A stretch of 7,204 bases of DNA from a halophilic archaeon J07HX64. Its GTDB lineage: Archaea; Halobacteriota; Halobacteria; Halobacteriales; Haloarculaceae. The stretch is from assembly GCA_000416085.1 (NCBI GenBank), contig KE356579.1, forward strand, positions 2,139,047 through 2,146,250. The letters run 5' to 3'. A program made the position numbers and the translations under genes. Below are positions 1-7,199 of this stretch, piece after piece. The notes under the pieces were generated by a model, which was given only the letters and a program-made list of their open reading frames with translations, did no database searches and was not told the DNA's origin. How positions within the stretch are numbered: position 1 is the first letter of the stretch; each line of letters starts with the position of its first letter.

Positions 1-937
1 CGAGGTCCTCGTACTCCGACGGCCGTATCCGGGCCGGACAACGGGTGCTGAGCGGACAGCCGTTCGGCGGGTATCGCGGGTTCGGTGGCGTCCCCTGGAG
101 GGTGATGCGGTCCCGGTCCTGCCTCGGGTCGGGAAGCGGGATCGCCGACAACAGCGCGTGCGTGTACGGGTTCGAGGGGTCCGTAAACAGCTCCTCTGTC
201 GGCCCGATCTCCATTATGTGGCCGAGATACATCACCGCCACCCGGTCGGAGATGTGCCGAACCACGGAGAGGTCGTGGGCGATGAACAGGTAGGTCAGAC
301 CGAACTCCTCCTGCAGGTCCTCGAGAAGATTGATTATCTCGGCCTGGACACTCACGTCGAGTGCCGACACCGGTTCGTCGAGCACCATGAAATCCGGGTT
401 CAGGGCGAGTGTCCGGGCGATACTAACGCGCTGGCGCTGTCCGCCCGAGAACTGGTGTGGATACCGGTAGTAGTGCTCGCGCTGGAGCCCGACTGTCTCG
501 AGAAGTGACTGGACCCGCTGTCGGCGCTCACTGTCGGTTTCCCACTCGTGAACGTCGAGCGGTTCCCGGACGATCTCGCCGACGGTCATGCGCTCGTTCA
601 GACTCGACTCGGGGTCCTGGAACACCATCTGTGCGTTCTGCCGCCACGAGAGGAGCTCGTCTTGGCTGTAGCTAGTGATGTCCTTGCCGTCGTACAGTAT
701 CTCCCCGCCGGTCGCACCCTCGAGTTGGAGCAGCGTCCGTCCGAGGGTCGACTTTCCACAGCCTGACTCGCCGACCAGCCCCAGTGTTTCACCTTGTTGT
801 ATATTGAACGAGACACCGTCGACAGCCCGAACCGGCTGGCCGCCGAACAGTCCGCCCTCGTCGTAGTATGTTTTTAGATTCCTGACCTGGACCAGGTCAT
901 CTGTGCTATTCATCTCGGTACCGACCTGCTTGCTCAT
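1..937 (-). CDS. dppF: Dpp/Opp-type ABC transporter ATP-binding protein DppF (3' end runs off the window)
   Basis: This is the second ATPase of the importer; with DppD it should form the cytoplasmic heterodimer that hydrolyses ATP. I translated it by hand: 312 codons are open from the ATG at 937 to base 1 without a break. Visible motifs are Walker A GESGCGKS (residues 56-63), Q-loop FQDPESS (Q107), ABC signature FSGGQRQR (163-170), Walker B FMVLDEP (183-189), D-loop SALD and H-loop AHD (H221). After residue 280 comes the oligopeptide-family C-terminal tail with GCPLSTRCP (cysteines 294 and 300), where the window ends, so only a short tail is missing. The start overlaps the dppD stop as ATGA, and a GAGGAG at 949-954 lies 11 bases upstream as a possible ribosome-binding site. 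A second ATG at codon 9 is an alternative start. Spacing between Walker A and Q-loop is normal, unlike DppD. Family assignment is firm; the peptide substrate is inferred. Confidence 0.95.
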   Translation of the reverse strand, partial: MSKQVGTEMNSTDDLVQVRNLKTYYDEGGLFGGQPVRAVDGVSFNIQQGETLGLVGESGCGKSTLGRTLLQLEGATGGEILYDGKDITSYSQDELLSWRQNAQMVFQDPESSLNERMTVGEIVREPLDVHEWETDSERRQRVQSLLETVGLQREHYYRYPHQFSGGQRQRVSIARTLALNPDFMVLDEPVSALDVSVQAEIINLLEDLQEEFGLTYLFIAHDLSVVRHISDRVAVMYLGHIMEIGPTEELFTDPSNPYTHALLSAIPLPDPRQDRDRITLQGTPPNPRYPPNGCPLSTRCPARIRPSEYEDL

Positions 938-2286
938 GACGTATCACTCTCCTCGTCCCGGAGTGGGTTGCGCTGGTCGTGCATCATGGCGGCCTCTCGC
1001 TCGGACATCTCCTCCGGGTACAGCAGACAGGCGGCCATGTGGTCGTCGTCCTGTTCGTTTGCCGGCACCTGAACCGGGTGGACCTGCCGGCAGGCCTCGA
1101 ACGCCTTTGGACACCGGTCTGCGAACCGGCACGCCGTCGGTGGCTCGTTTGGCGTCGGTACACTCCCATCGATAGTCGAGAGACTGTCACCCGACTGCGC
1201 CCCCGGAATGGATTCGAGCAGTCCCTGGGTGTACGGGTGTTTCGGGTGGTCGAACAGTTGGTCCACATCCGCTTTCTCGACCATCTCACCGGCGTACATC
1301 ACGTTCACCCGGTCCGCGACGTTCGCGATCACACCCATGTCGTGGGTGATAAACAGTATCGCCAGGTCCCGCTCCGCCTGGAGCTGTGCGAACAGGTCCA
1401 GAATCTGTGCTTCGATCGTGACATCGAGCGCTGTTGTGGGCTCGTCACAGATGAGCACGTCCGGGTCACAGGCGAGCGCCATCGCGATAACGGCACGCTG
1501 GCGCATCCCGCCGGAGAACTGGTGTGGATACTCCTTTAGCCGTCGCCGGGAATCGGGGATCCCGACCGCCTCCAACAGCTCCGCTGCCTCACGGGTCGCC
1601 TCGGCACCCTGCATATCGCGGTGGAGACTGAGCGCCTCCTTTATTTGGTTGCCGATGGTGAACACCGGATTCAGGCTGCTGAGCGGGTCCTGAAAGATCA
1701 TCGCGATGCGACCGCCCCGCATCAGTCGCCTTGCCTCGCCTTCGAGGGCGGTTATCTCGACGAACCCCTCCTGTATCTGCCCGGGTTGTGTCGTCTCACC
1801 CTCGGTCACGAACACGAAGTCGCCCTCGTCACAGAGCCCCAACTCCGGTCCGTACCCGCCACCGACGAGATCCTCGATAGGAACGTCCGCCGGTTGCTCG
1901 TAGCCAAACTCCTGTGGCACACGGTCGATCTGGTCGAACGCCGCGTCCATCTCTATCTCGCGGGCTGCATCCGAGAGGTTGGCCGTCCGCCCCGAGAACG
2001 AGTCCGCGTACTCCCGGACGGTCTCTGTCTGCCGGTAGCGGATACTGCTGCCCTTGAGGATCTGTCCGGGGGAGTCGACGAGTCGCATTATCGACCGGGC
2101 GGTGACACTCTTTCCCGACCCGCTCTCCCCGACGACACCGAGGGTTTCACCCGGGTAGATGTCCGCCGACACGCCGTCTGTTGCCCGGATGGTCTCCCTG
2201 TCGGTGTAGAACACCGTTCGCAGGTTCCGCACCTCGAGGATGGGGTCTGCGCGGTCGGTCCGGTCACGGACCCGTTCGGTGGCCAT
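934..2286 (-). CDS. dppD: Dpp/Opp-type ABC transporter ATP-binding protein DppD, with a large insertion
   Basis: This is the first ATPase of the importer, 450 residues against roughly 330-360 for usual DppD/OppD. Motifs are complete: Walker A GESGSGKS (53-60), Q-loop MIFQDPLSSLNP (Q199), signature FSGGMRQR (257-264), Walker B DVLICDEP (276-283), D-loop TALD and H-loop THD (H315). The extra length is mostly an acidic stretch at about residues 86-174, between the RYR after Walker A and the conserved run into the Q-loop. The C-terminal oligopeptide-family domain has cysteines 386, 392, 399 and 420 (C-x5-C-x6-C-x20-C), resembling the [4Fe-4S] site described for some DppD proteins; cluster binding here is inferred. 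The ATG shares one base with the dppC stop (TGATG), and a GGAGGT at 2295-2300 precedes it, supporting this start. The stop overlaps the dppF start by 4 bases. Confidence 0.95.
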   Translation of the reverse strand: MATERVRDRTDRADPILEVRNLRTVFYTDRETIRATDGVSADIYPGETLGVVGESGSGKSVTARSIMRLVDSPGQILKGSSIRYRQTETVREYADSFSGRTANLSDAAREIEMDAAFDQIDRVPQEFGYEQPADVPIEDLVGGGYGPELGLCDEGDFVFVTEGETTQPGQIQEGFVEITALEGEARRLMRGGRIAMIFQDPLSSLNPVFTIGNQIKEALSLHRDMQGAEATREAAELLEAVGIPDSRRRLKEYPHQFSGGMRQRAVIAMALACDPDVLICDEPTTALDVTIEAQILDLFAQLQAERDLAILFITHDMGVIANVADRVNVMYAGEMVEKADVDQLFDHPKHPYTQGLLESIPGAQSGDSLSTIDGSVPTPNEPPTACRFADRCPKAFEACRQVHPVQVPANEQDDDHMAACLLYPEEMSEREAAMMHDQRNPLRDEESDTS

Positions 2287-4088
2287 CAGCCACCACCTCC
2301 ACTGGCCGCGGCGTCGCCCTCACCGACATCGGACTCGGGGTCGATCGCGTCCCTGATACCGTCACCCAGCGCGTTGAAGCCGGCCACCACGAAAACGATC
2401 ATGATACCCGACACGGTGGAGACGTGCCAGGAGTTCGTGGTAATATACGACCGGCCGCTGCTGATAAGCCGTCCCCACTCGGGGGTCGGCTCCGAGATAC
2501 CGAGCCCCAGGAAGGAGAGTGCGGCCGTGACGATGATCGCACTCCCGATCAGCAGCGAGGCGTATATCATCGCGTACGAAACCACGTACGGAGCCATGTG
2601 TTTGCGCATGATCTTCGAGGGCGTCTGCCCGTAGCTCTTTGCCGCGTTTATCCAGTCCTCCTCGGCGATCTGCAGCGTCGGCCCACGTATCGCGCGCCAC
2701 AGTCCCGGCCAGAACGCGAAGGCAAAGATGAGCGCGAGCAACAGTCCGCCGTCGAGCGGTGTCACGAGCGGGTGCTCAGAGCCACTCAACACCACAGACA
2801 GCATCATTACCATCAAAAACAGCGGTATCGAGATGATGGTGTCACTGGTGACGACCGTGAGCAGGTCGAGCAGACCCTTGTAGTACGCTGTCAGGAGCGC
2901 CATCACGAACGCGATCAGCATCGCCAGGCCCAGTCCGGTGAGCGCGATGATGAGCGACGTTCTGGCACCGTAGGCCAACTGCGTCATCATGTCACTCCCA
3001 CTCGGTGTTGTCCCGAGTGGTGAGAACCGGTCGAAGTCGTCGTAGCTCATCAGCCCCACGTTCCGACTCCCACCCTGCGAGACCGAGTAGAGGTTGGCCT
3101 GACCGTGCCTGACAGTCTCGACTTCGCCGGAGCCGTCGGTGAACGGGATACCCTCGATATCCTCGTCGTCGAGGAACTGGTGTTCGAACCGGTACGGTTC
3201 TTCGGACCGCTCCTCGAGCGGGACCGTGCTGATTGCCGGCGCCCAGAGCGCAAGCACCACGAAACTGAACACGACGACGAGACCGAACAGACCCCAGTAG
3301 TGCCCGCTAAACCGGTCGAATGTGTCGTCGCGGGGAGTCCAGTCAGCCGCCCGGTACTGGTCGCGGAACACGGTGTATCCCCGCCAGAGCCACGCCAACC
3401 ACGCGAGCGCGTACGCGTACACAACTGCCACGCGAACTCCCCACGACTGCCCCGGCGACAGACCGAGGAACGTCCCCTCCCAGCCCGAACCGTCGGGCGA
3501 CCGGTACCCCTGATTGGGGATGGTCTCGCGGGAGGTCAGCGTCGGTGCCTGATCCGAGATGTTGTCGAGCACCGCTGTGAGAAAGCCGATCACACCCTCG
3601 ACGACTCCGCCAACCGGGGTCAACACCATGAGCGCGCTAACAGCGGTCAGCCCACCCGTCAGGAGGACCCGTTCGAGGGTGAGACGGCGATAACTCGGCA
3701 TGTCGGGTCTGACGAGTCGCGTGACACGCCGCTCCGACAGTGAGAGAAACACCGACACCGCGAATATAAACACGAGTACAGTCACGACACCGGAACCGAG
3801 CAACTCCCCGACAGGTTCAAGACTCCCCGGCAGGACTCCAGTGTCCGCAACGGCACTCTCGACGTTGTTACCGACCCATTTCGGGAGTGTGGCGGTGGTC
3901 ATGACGACGAACTTCACGCCGGTTCCGAGTCCTTTTATCCACCCCAGTACCCGGCCAAGTTCCAGTGCCAACAGGACGAGTGCACCGGCAAACCACAGGA
4001 GCGCCGGACGGGGGTTGTCGAGGAACCGCTCCCGGAGCGGGGCGACGTCCGACTCCGGCCCGCCTGTCTGACTGCCTGTCTCACTCAT
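2286..4088 (-). CDS. dppC: Dpp/Opp-type ABC transporter permease DppC, with a long N-terminal membrane extension
   Basis: This is one of the two membrane subunits forming the translocation channel. At 600 residues it is about twice the usual DppC length (near 300). The canonical part starts near residue 260: OppC_N-like DRFSGHYWGLFGL with a membrane helix (264-284), a long extracytoplasmic loop (about 287-370), the family motif SPLGTTPSGSD (356-366) and YGARTSL (373-379), further helices near 376-399, 408-432, 446-464, 502-528 and 558-577, the EAA coupling loop at 476-502 (NAAKSYG, then KHMAPYV), and the closing FNALGDGIRDAIDP (571-584). Residues 1-260 are extra and hold about four more hydrophobic segments (near 29-49, 99-117, 142-174, 218-236) that I cannot assign to a domain. 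The start overlaps the dppB stop as ATGA and the stop shares one base with the dppD start. The C-terminal glycine run coincides with the dppD ribosome-binding site. Confidence 0.94.
   Translation of the reverse strand: MSETGSQTGGPESDVAPLRERFLDNPRPALLWFAGALVLLALELGRVLGWIKGLGTGVKFVVMTTATLPKWVGNNVESAVADTGVLPGSLEPVGELLGSGVVTVLVFIFAVSVFLSLSERRVTRLVRPDMPSYRRLTLERVLLTGGLTAVSALMVLTPVGGVVEGVIGFLTAVLDNISDQAPTLTSRETIPNQGYRSPDGSGWEGTFLGLSPGQSWGVRVAVVYAYALAWLAWLWRGYTVFRDQYRAADWTPRDDTFDRFSGHYWGLFGLVVVFSFVVLALWAPAISTVPLEERSEEPYRFEHQFLDDEDIEGIPFTDGSGEVETVRHGQANLYSVSQGGSRNVGLMSYDDFDRFSPLGTTPSGSDMMTQLAYGARTSLIIALTGLGLAMLIAFVMALLTAYYKGLLDLLTVVTSDTIISIPLFLMVMMLSVVLSGSEHPLVTPLDGGLLLALIFAFAFWPGLWRAIRGPTLQIAEEDWINAAKSYGQTPSKIMRKHMAPYVVSYAMIYASLLIGSAIIVTAALSFLGLGISEPTPEWGRLISSGRSYITTNSWHVSTVSGIMIVFVVAGFNALGDGIRDAIDPESDVGEGDAAASGGGG
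2295..2300 (-). promoter_or_regulatory. Ribosome-binding site for dppD inside the end of dppC
   Basis: GGAGGT in the coding direction ends 8 bases before the dppD ATG (2286-2284). It is built from the codons for the C-terminal Gly run of DppC. It supports the chosen dppD start and suggests translation by direct initiation as well as by coupling through the TGATG overlap. Confidence 0.55.
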
Positions 4089-5137
4089 TGTTCGTACCCC
4101 ACCCGTGGGTCAACTATCGTGTACAGCAGGTCCTGGAAGATGTTCAGGATGATCAGCAACAGTGTGAACATGAACAACAGCGACCCGGCGAGCGGCAGGT
4201 CACCCTGGGTGATGGCCTGGAAGAACGTCCGACCGAGGCCGTTTATTGTGAATATCTCCTCCACGATAACCGACCCGCCGACGAGGAGGAAGGCCTCGTT
4301 CGTTATGACTGGGATCAGCGGTATCAGTGCGTTACGGAACACGTGCTTGCTGATTATCTTGCGGCCCTTGACACCCTTTGCCTTTGCGGTCTCGACGTAC
4401 TTCGAGTTGATGTTCTCCAGCACGGCCGTCCGGCCGATGCGCTGCTCGGCCGCCATCGATGCCGAACCCAGGACGATCGCCGGCGGGAGGATCTTCTTCG
4501 TGTCACGCGCGAACCCACCGAAATCGAGTCCGGTCGGGAACGGAACGGGCCCGAGCGAACTCATCGTGACGAAATTGAGACTCGGTGTCCCCTGGACGGA
4601 CTCGATGTTGGGACCGAACGTGTGCCACTCGAATCCCAGCGGGCCGCCGCTCGCTGTCGACGCCAGAAAGGCCGCGAGCATCGAGGCCAGCCAGAAGTTC
4701 GGCATCGCCAGCCAGAGGATGCCCAGCGCCGAACTGACGTAGTCACGGCCGGTGTTGGGGTTCAACCCGGCGTAGAACCCCAGCGGCAGACCGACGAACA
4801 GCGGGAGCAGTATCGCCCAGAACCCCAGCCAGATCGTCGGCGGCGCGGTGTCGGCCAGCACGGCCGGGATACTCCGGTCGGCCTGGACGACCCACGACTG
4901 CCCCTCGAACTGGAGCAGGTCGGAGGCGAACCTGATGTACTGTTCCCACAGCGGGTCGTTCAAACCCAGTCGCTGTTCGATTGCGGCGACATCGGCACCT
5001 GACGCCTGAGGACCGAGACGTGCCGCAACCGGGTCGACCGGTCCCAGCCTGAGCACCACGAACAGGAACGTGATGACCAGAAACAACACCGGTATCGAGA
5101 GCAGCACACGCTGCAGGAAGTAACGCCAGCGTCCCAT
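4085..5137 (-). CDS. dppB: Dpp/Opp-type ABC transporter permease DppB
   Basis: This is the partner membrane subunit of the channel, of normal length for DppB (350 residues). The N-terminus has the family pattern: one membrane helix (about 9-30), then LGPVDPVAARLGP and RLGLNDPLWEQY (56-67). Further helices lie near 101-123, 134-160, 215-235, 275-297 and 315-337. The EAA loop that docks onto the ATPases runs from YVETAKAKGVKG (247-258) to KHVFRNALIP (264-273). The last helix is followed by the typical DLLYTIVDPRVGYE ending. A loop of about 50 residues (163-212) between helices 3 and 4 is presumably extracytoplasmic. The ATG at 5137 follows a 113-base gap from the binding-protein gene and has AGAGGA 11 bases upstream (5149-5154). 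It overlaps dppC by four bases. Unlike its neighbours it shows no insertion. Confidence 0.95.
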   Translation of the reverse strand: MGRWRYFLQRVLLSIPVLFLVITFLFVVLRLGPVDPVAARLGPQASGADVAAIEQRLGLNDPLWEQYIRFASDLLQFEGQSWVVQADRSIPAVLADTAPPTIWLGFWAILLPLFVGLPLGFYAGLNPNTGRDYVSSALGILWLAMPNFWLASMLAAFLASTASGGPLGFEWHTFGPNIESVQGTPSLNFVTMSSLGPVPFPTGLDFGGFARDTKKILPPAIVLGSASMAAEQRIGRTAVLENINSKYVETAKAKGVKGRKIISKHVFRNALIPLIPVITNEAFLLVGGSVIVEEIFTINGLGRTFFQAITQGDLPLAGSLLFMFTLLLIILNIFQDLLYTIVDPRVGYEQ

Positions 5138-5250
5138 TGATTACCCAGTCCTCTGCGGTCTGTCGGTCGGTATATTCGTGTACACGGTGTCGAACAACAT
5201 CAATGCGTGTCAGGTCGGGGGGTCGGTGCGATTGGTTTGTTGGGGGTTCC
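5138..5250 (-). promoter_or_regulatory. Gap between binding-protein and permease genes, with a possible internal promoter
   Basis: This 113-base gap is the only non-coding stretch in the window. In the coding direction it holds an AT-rich AATATA (5176-5171) centred about 36 bases before the dppB ATG, a position that would suit an archaeal TATA box with a leader of about 10 bases. Next to it is a perfect 10-base palindrome, CGTGTACACG (5177-5186). CCGACC occurs several times. I see no T-run terminator and no strong hairpin. Its translation in all frames lacks any resemblance to the missing C-terminus of the binding protein. A promoter or processing site here is inference. Confidence 0.3.
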
Positions 5251-7199
5251 TCAGGCTTCCTCGTCGAGTTCGGTCTGCCAGTCGAGGTAGTAGCCGTTCG
5301 CGTCGGTCGGAATCTGGTCGGTGTTGGTGTTTTTCGGCTCGAACGAGAACATCCCGTAGGCGACAGACTCCCAGCTCCAGATCCAGCCCAGCGAGTACAT
5401 CTGGAGGTCGCCGTTCTCACCGCGCTCCTGAAGTGTGTTGAACGGTGCCTGTTCGAGTTCCATCGAGATGCCCAGCCCGGAGAGTTTGTCACGGAGGTTG
5501 CCGGCGGCCTGCTGGAACACCTCACTCGAGTATGTCGTGACCGTCAGACTGTACGGGTCATCCGCGGTGTAGCCGTTTTCCGACAGGATCCGTTCAGCCG
5601 CATCGAAGTTCGACTGGTTCCGTCCGTACGGCCAGGAATCGAGCCAGTTCTGATAGCCGTCGGTGCCGGTCGGCCAGATACCCGGCGGCGTGAAGCTGAA
5701 CGCCTCGACACCACGTCCCTCGAAGATTGTCTGAACGAGTTCCTGGTGATTCGCCACCAGCGCAACTGCCATCCGGATCGGTTTTGGCGTCTGCGCGGCG
5801 TTGAACGCAAAGTAGAACGTGCTCAGCTCCGGCACACCGAGGTAGTTGACCTCGGTCTGGGGACCGTCCTCGAGCTGGTAGGTTCCGACGTCGCGCCCGC
5901 GGTCGTCTTGCTCGGCGGTGATCTGGTCCTGGCTGTAGAATTGGGTTGGGATCTCAAAGATGTCGGCGTTCTCCTCGCGAACCGAGTAGTCGTACTCGGC
6001 CTGCGGGTCCGAGAAGATGGCCCACCGGACCTCGGAGACGTTTGCGGTTTCACCCCAGTAGTCGTCGTTGCGGGTGACTACCGCCTCCTCGTTCTGCGTG
6101 AAGCTGTCGAACAGGAACGGCCCGGTACCGTTTGCCTGTTGAGTGTTGACCTGGTCGGCGGTCACGTCGCCGTCGTAGCCGGGCACGTCGTCCACGTACC
6201 CCTCGGGCATCGGCGCGAACGCGGAGTAGGTGAGAACGTCCAGCAACGGAGGGTTGGGAGCCGCTATGTTCAGCTCCAGGGTCTGGTCATCGACAACGTT
6301 GAGTCCGAGCGAATCCGGCACGGCGTTTTGCGGACCTGACCCGTTCTCCTCGCTGGTGTCGTGTTCGAGAGCGACACCGCCGGTGACGTCCAGTGCGAAA
6401 CTCGCACGGTTGCTGTTGTCCGACAGCGCGACCCGCTCGATGCTGTACTTCACGTCGTCGGCGGTCATCGACGACCCGTCGTGGAAGGTTACGTCGTCAC
6501 GGAGGGTGAGCGTCCAGGTGAGCTGGTCGTCGGATACCTCGACGTTCTCGATGAGCCGGTTCTGAAGCTCCGGGACACCGGCCGGGTAGTGGGTCAACGT
6601 CTCGTACATCTGGTTGATGACCTCCGACGAGGCGGTGTCGGTCGACCGGATCGGATCGATGGTACTGAATGTCGCGTTGGTGAGACTGAGTGTGTCCGAG
6701 CCCTCCACCGACGTGTCGTTGTGGATCTGGTGGTGGGAGCCGAGCGTCCCTGTGTCCGGAGTCTCGACGTCGTTGTACCAGAACCGCTCGGTCAGTCCGT
6801 GGTACAGCGGGAGCAGGACCATATCGTCTCGCACGGCCTCCTCCATCTCGACGTAGGACTCGTTGCGGAGGTCCTGGGCGTCCGGTGAGGGGTTGTTTGT
6901 TACCCGCTCCCAGGCCGCCTGTGCCTTGTCAGCCTGCGCCGGGCCGACCGAGAGAGTAGACGGAGTGTCGCCGCCGTCGTCACCGTTGCCGGTACCGTCG
7001 CCACCATTACCGGTACCGTCGCCACCGTTGCCCATGTCGCCGCCGTTGTCGCCGCCGTTATCGCCGCCGTGTCGCCGCCGTTATCACCACCGTTGCCGGT
7101 ATTGTTGTCGCCATCGTCATCGCCACCGGTACAGCCTGCGATCGCGACTGTCGCGGTGCCACCCATTGCCATCAGTAATTTGCGTCGGGTACTGTTCAC
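5251..7199 (-). CDS. dppA: Peptide-type ABC transporter substrate-binding lipoprotein (SBP_bac_5 family), frameshifted in the tether and apparently circularly permuted
   Basis: This is the extracellular receptor of the importer. It begins in one frame (GTG at 7199) with a Tat lipoprotein signal, and the body continues in another frame from about 7070 to the stop at 5251. Restoring one base at 7070/7071 gives 649 residues: Tat motif STRRKLL (3-9), lipobox AIAGC with Cys23, a Gly/Asn/Asp tether (36-78), then the receptor. Residues about 83-167, including RNESYVEMEEA and LLPLYHGLTERFWY, resemble the usual C-terminal end of this family. From residue 169 the canonical N-terminal region follows (DTLSLTNATFSTIDP; LRDDVTFHDG; ADDVKYSIERV at 247-257; NGTGPFLF at 357-364; FAFN at 464-467), and the protein stops at YYLDWQTELDEEA, before the usual C-terminal segment. 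If the frameshift is real, translation could restart at the ATG at 7035, giving 594 residues without a signal. The true start may lie upstream of the window edge, since only 5 bases precede the GTG. Confidence 0.88.
6967..7094 (-). repeat. In-frame codon repeat tract encoding a Gly/Asn/Asp tether
   Basis: In the coding direction there are five near-identical 12-base units (AAC GGY GGY GAY, Asn-Gly-Gly-Asp) at 7094-7036, one of them a base short. After a Met codon come two 21-base units encoding GNGGDGT (7032-7012 and 7011-6991) and a degenerate unit GNGDDGGD (6990-6967). It lies right after the lipobox and presumably forms a flexible, acidic spacer holding the receptor off the membrane. Tandem repeats of this kind can change copy number, and are also a place where assemblies go wrong. 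Confidence 0.9.
7070..7071 (-). other. Apparent one-base deletion (frameshift) in the repeat tract
   Basis: In the coding strand the third 12-base unit reads GAC-ACGGCGGC where its neighbours read GAC-AACGGCGGC, so one A (a T on the plus strand) is missing. Reading on in the upstream frame gives a meaningless Ala/Thr-rich peptide that ends at 6900. The downstream frame is closed by a TAA at 7083-7081, so the shift must lie between about 7083 and the ATG at 7035. Adding one base at 7070/7071 restores perfect repeats and the full gene. Confidence 0.85.
7131..7199 (-). other. Twin-arginine (Tat) lipoprotein signal peptide of the substrate-binding protein
   Basis: Residues 1-23 show a twin-arginine motif (STRRKLL), a short hydrophobic stretch (MAMGGTATVAIA) and a lipobox AGC with the lipid-acceptor Cys at codon 7133-7131. 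This predicts export of the folded protein by Tat and anchoring on the outer face of the membrane. The signal is in the frame upstream of the frameshift, so as written it is disconnected from the receptor body. Confidence 0.85.

Noticed and set aside
1621..2634. A 337-codon open frame on the plus strand
   Set aside because: It spans the junction of dppD and dppC in antisense and shows no motif or credible start context.
3965..5002. A 345-codon open frame on the plus strand
   Set aside because: It is antisense to dppB and dppC, rich in Arg/Gln/Glu with no recognisable domain, while the minus strand has complete permease motifs.
5190..5250. A transcription terminator after the receptor gene
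   Set aside because: The coding strand after the stop is C- and A-rich with no T-run, and I could find only short, weak inverted repeats.
5137..6339. A 400-codon open frame on the plus strand
   Set aside because: It lies entirely opposite the binding-protein gene. Its translation is Val/Arg-rich without family motifs, as expected for the antisense of GC-rich DNA.
7033..7083. Programmed -1 ribosomal frameshifting as the way the two receptor frames are joined
   Set aside because: The needed shift would re-read one base, but the interval has no heptameric slippery sequence or homopolymer and no obvious stimulatory structure. A missing base in one repeat unit explains it more simply.
6900..7199. 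A separate 99-residue small lipoprotein gene
   Set aside because: After the signal and first repeats it turns into Ala/Thr- and Arg-rich junk, exactly what the out-of-frame repeat would encode. It is the front end of the receptor gene.
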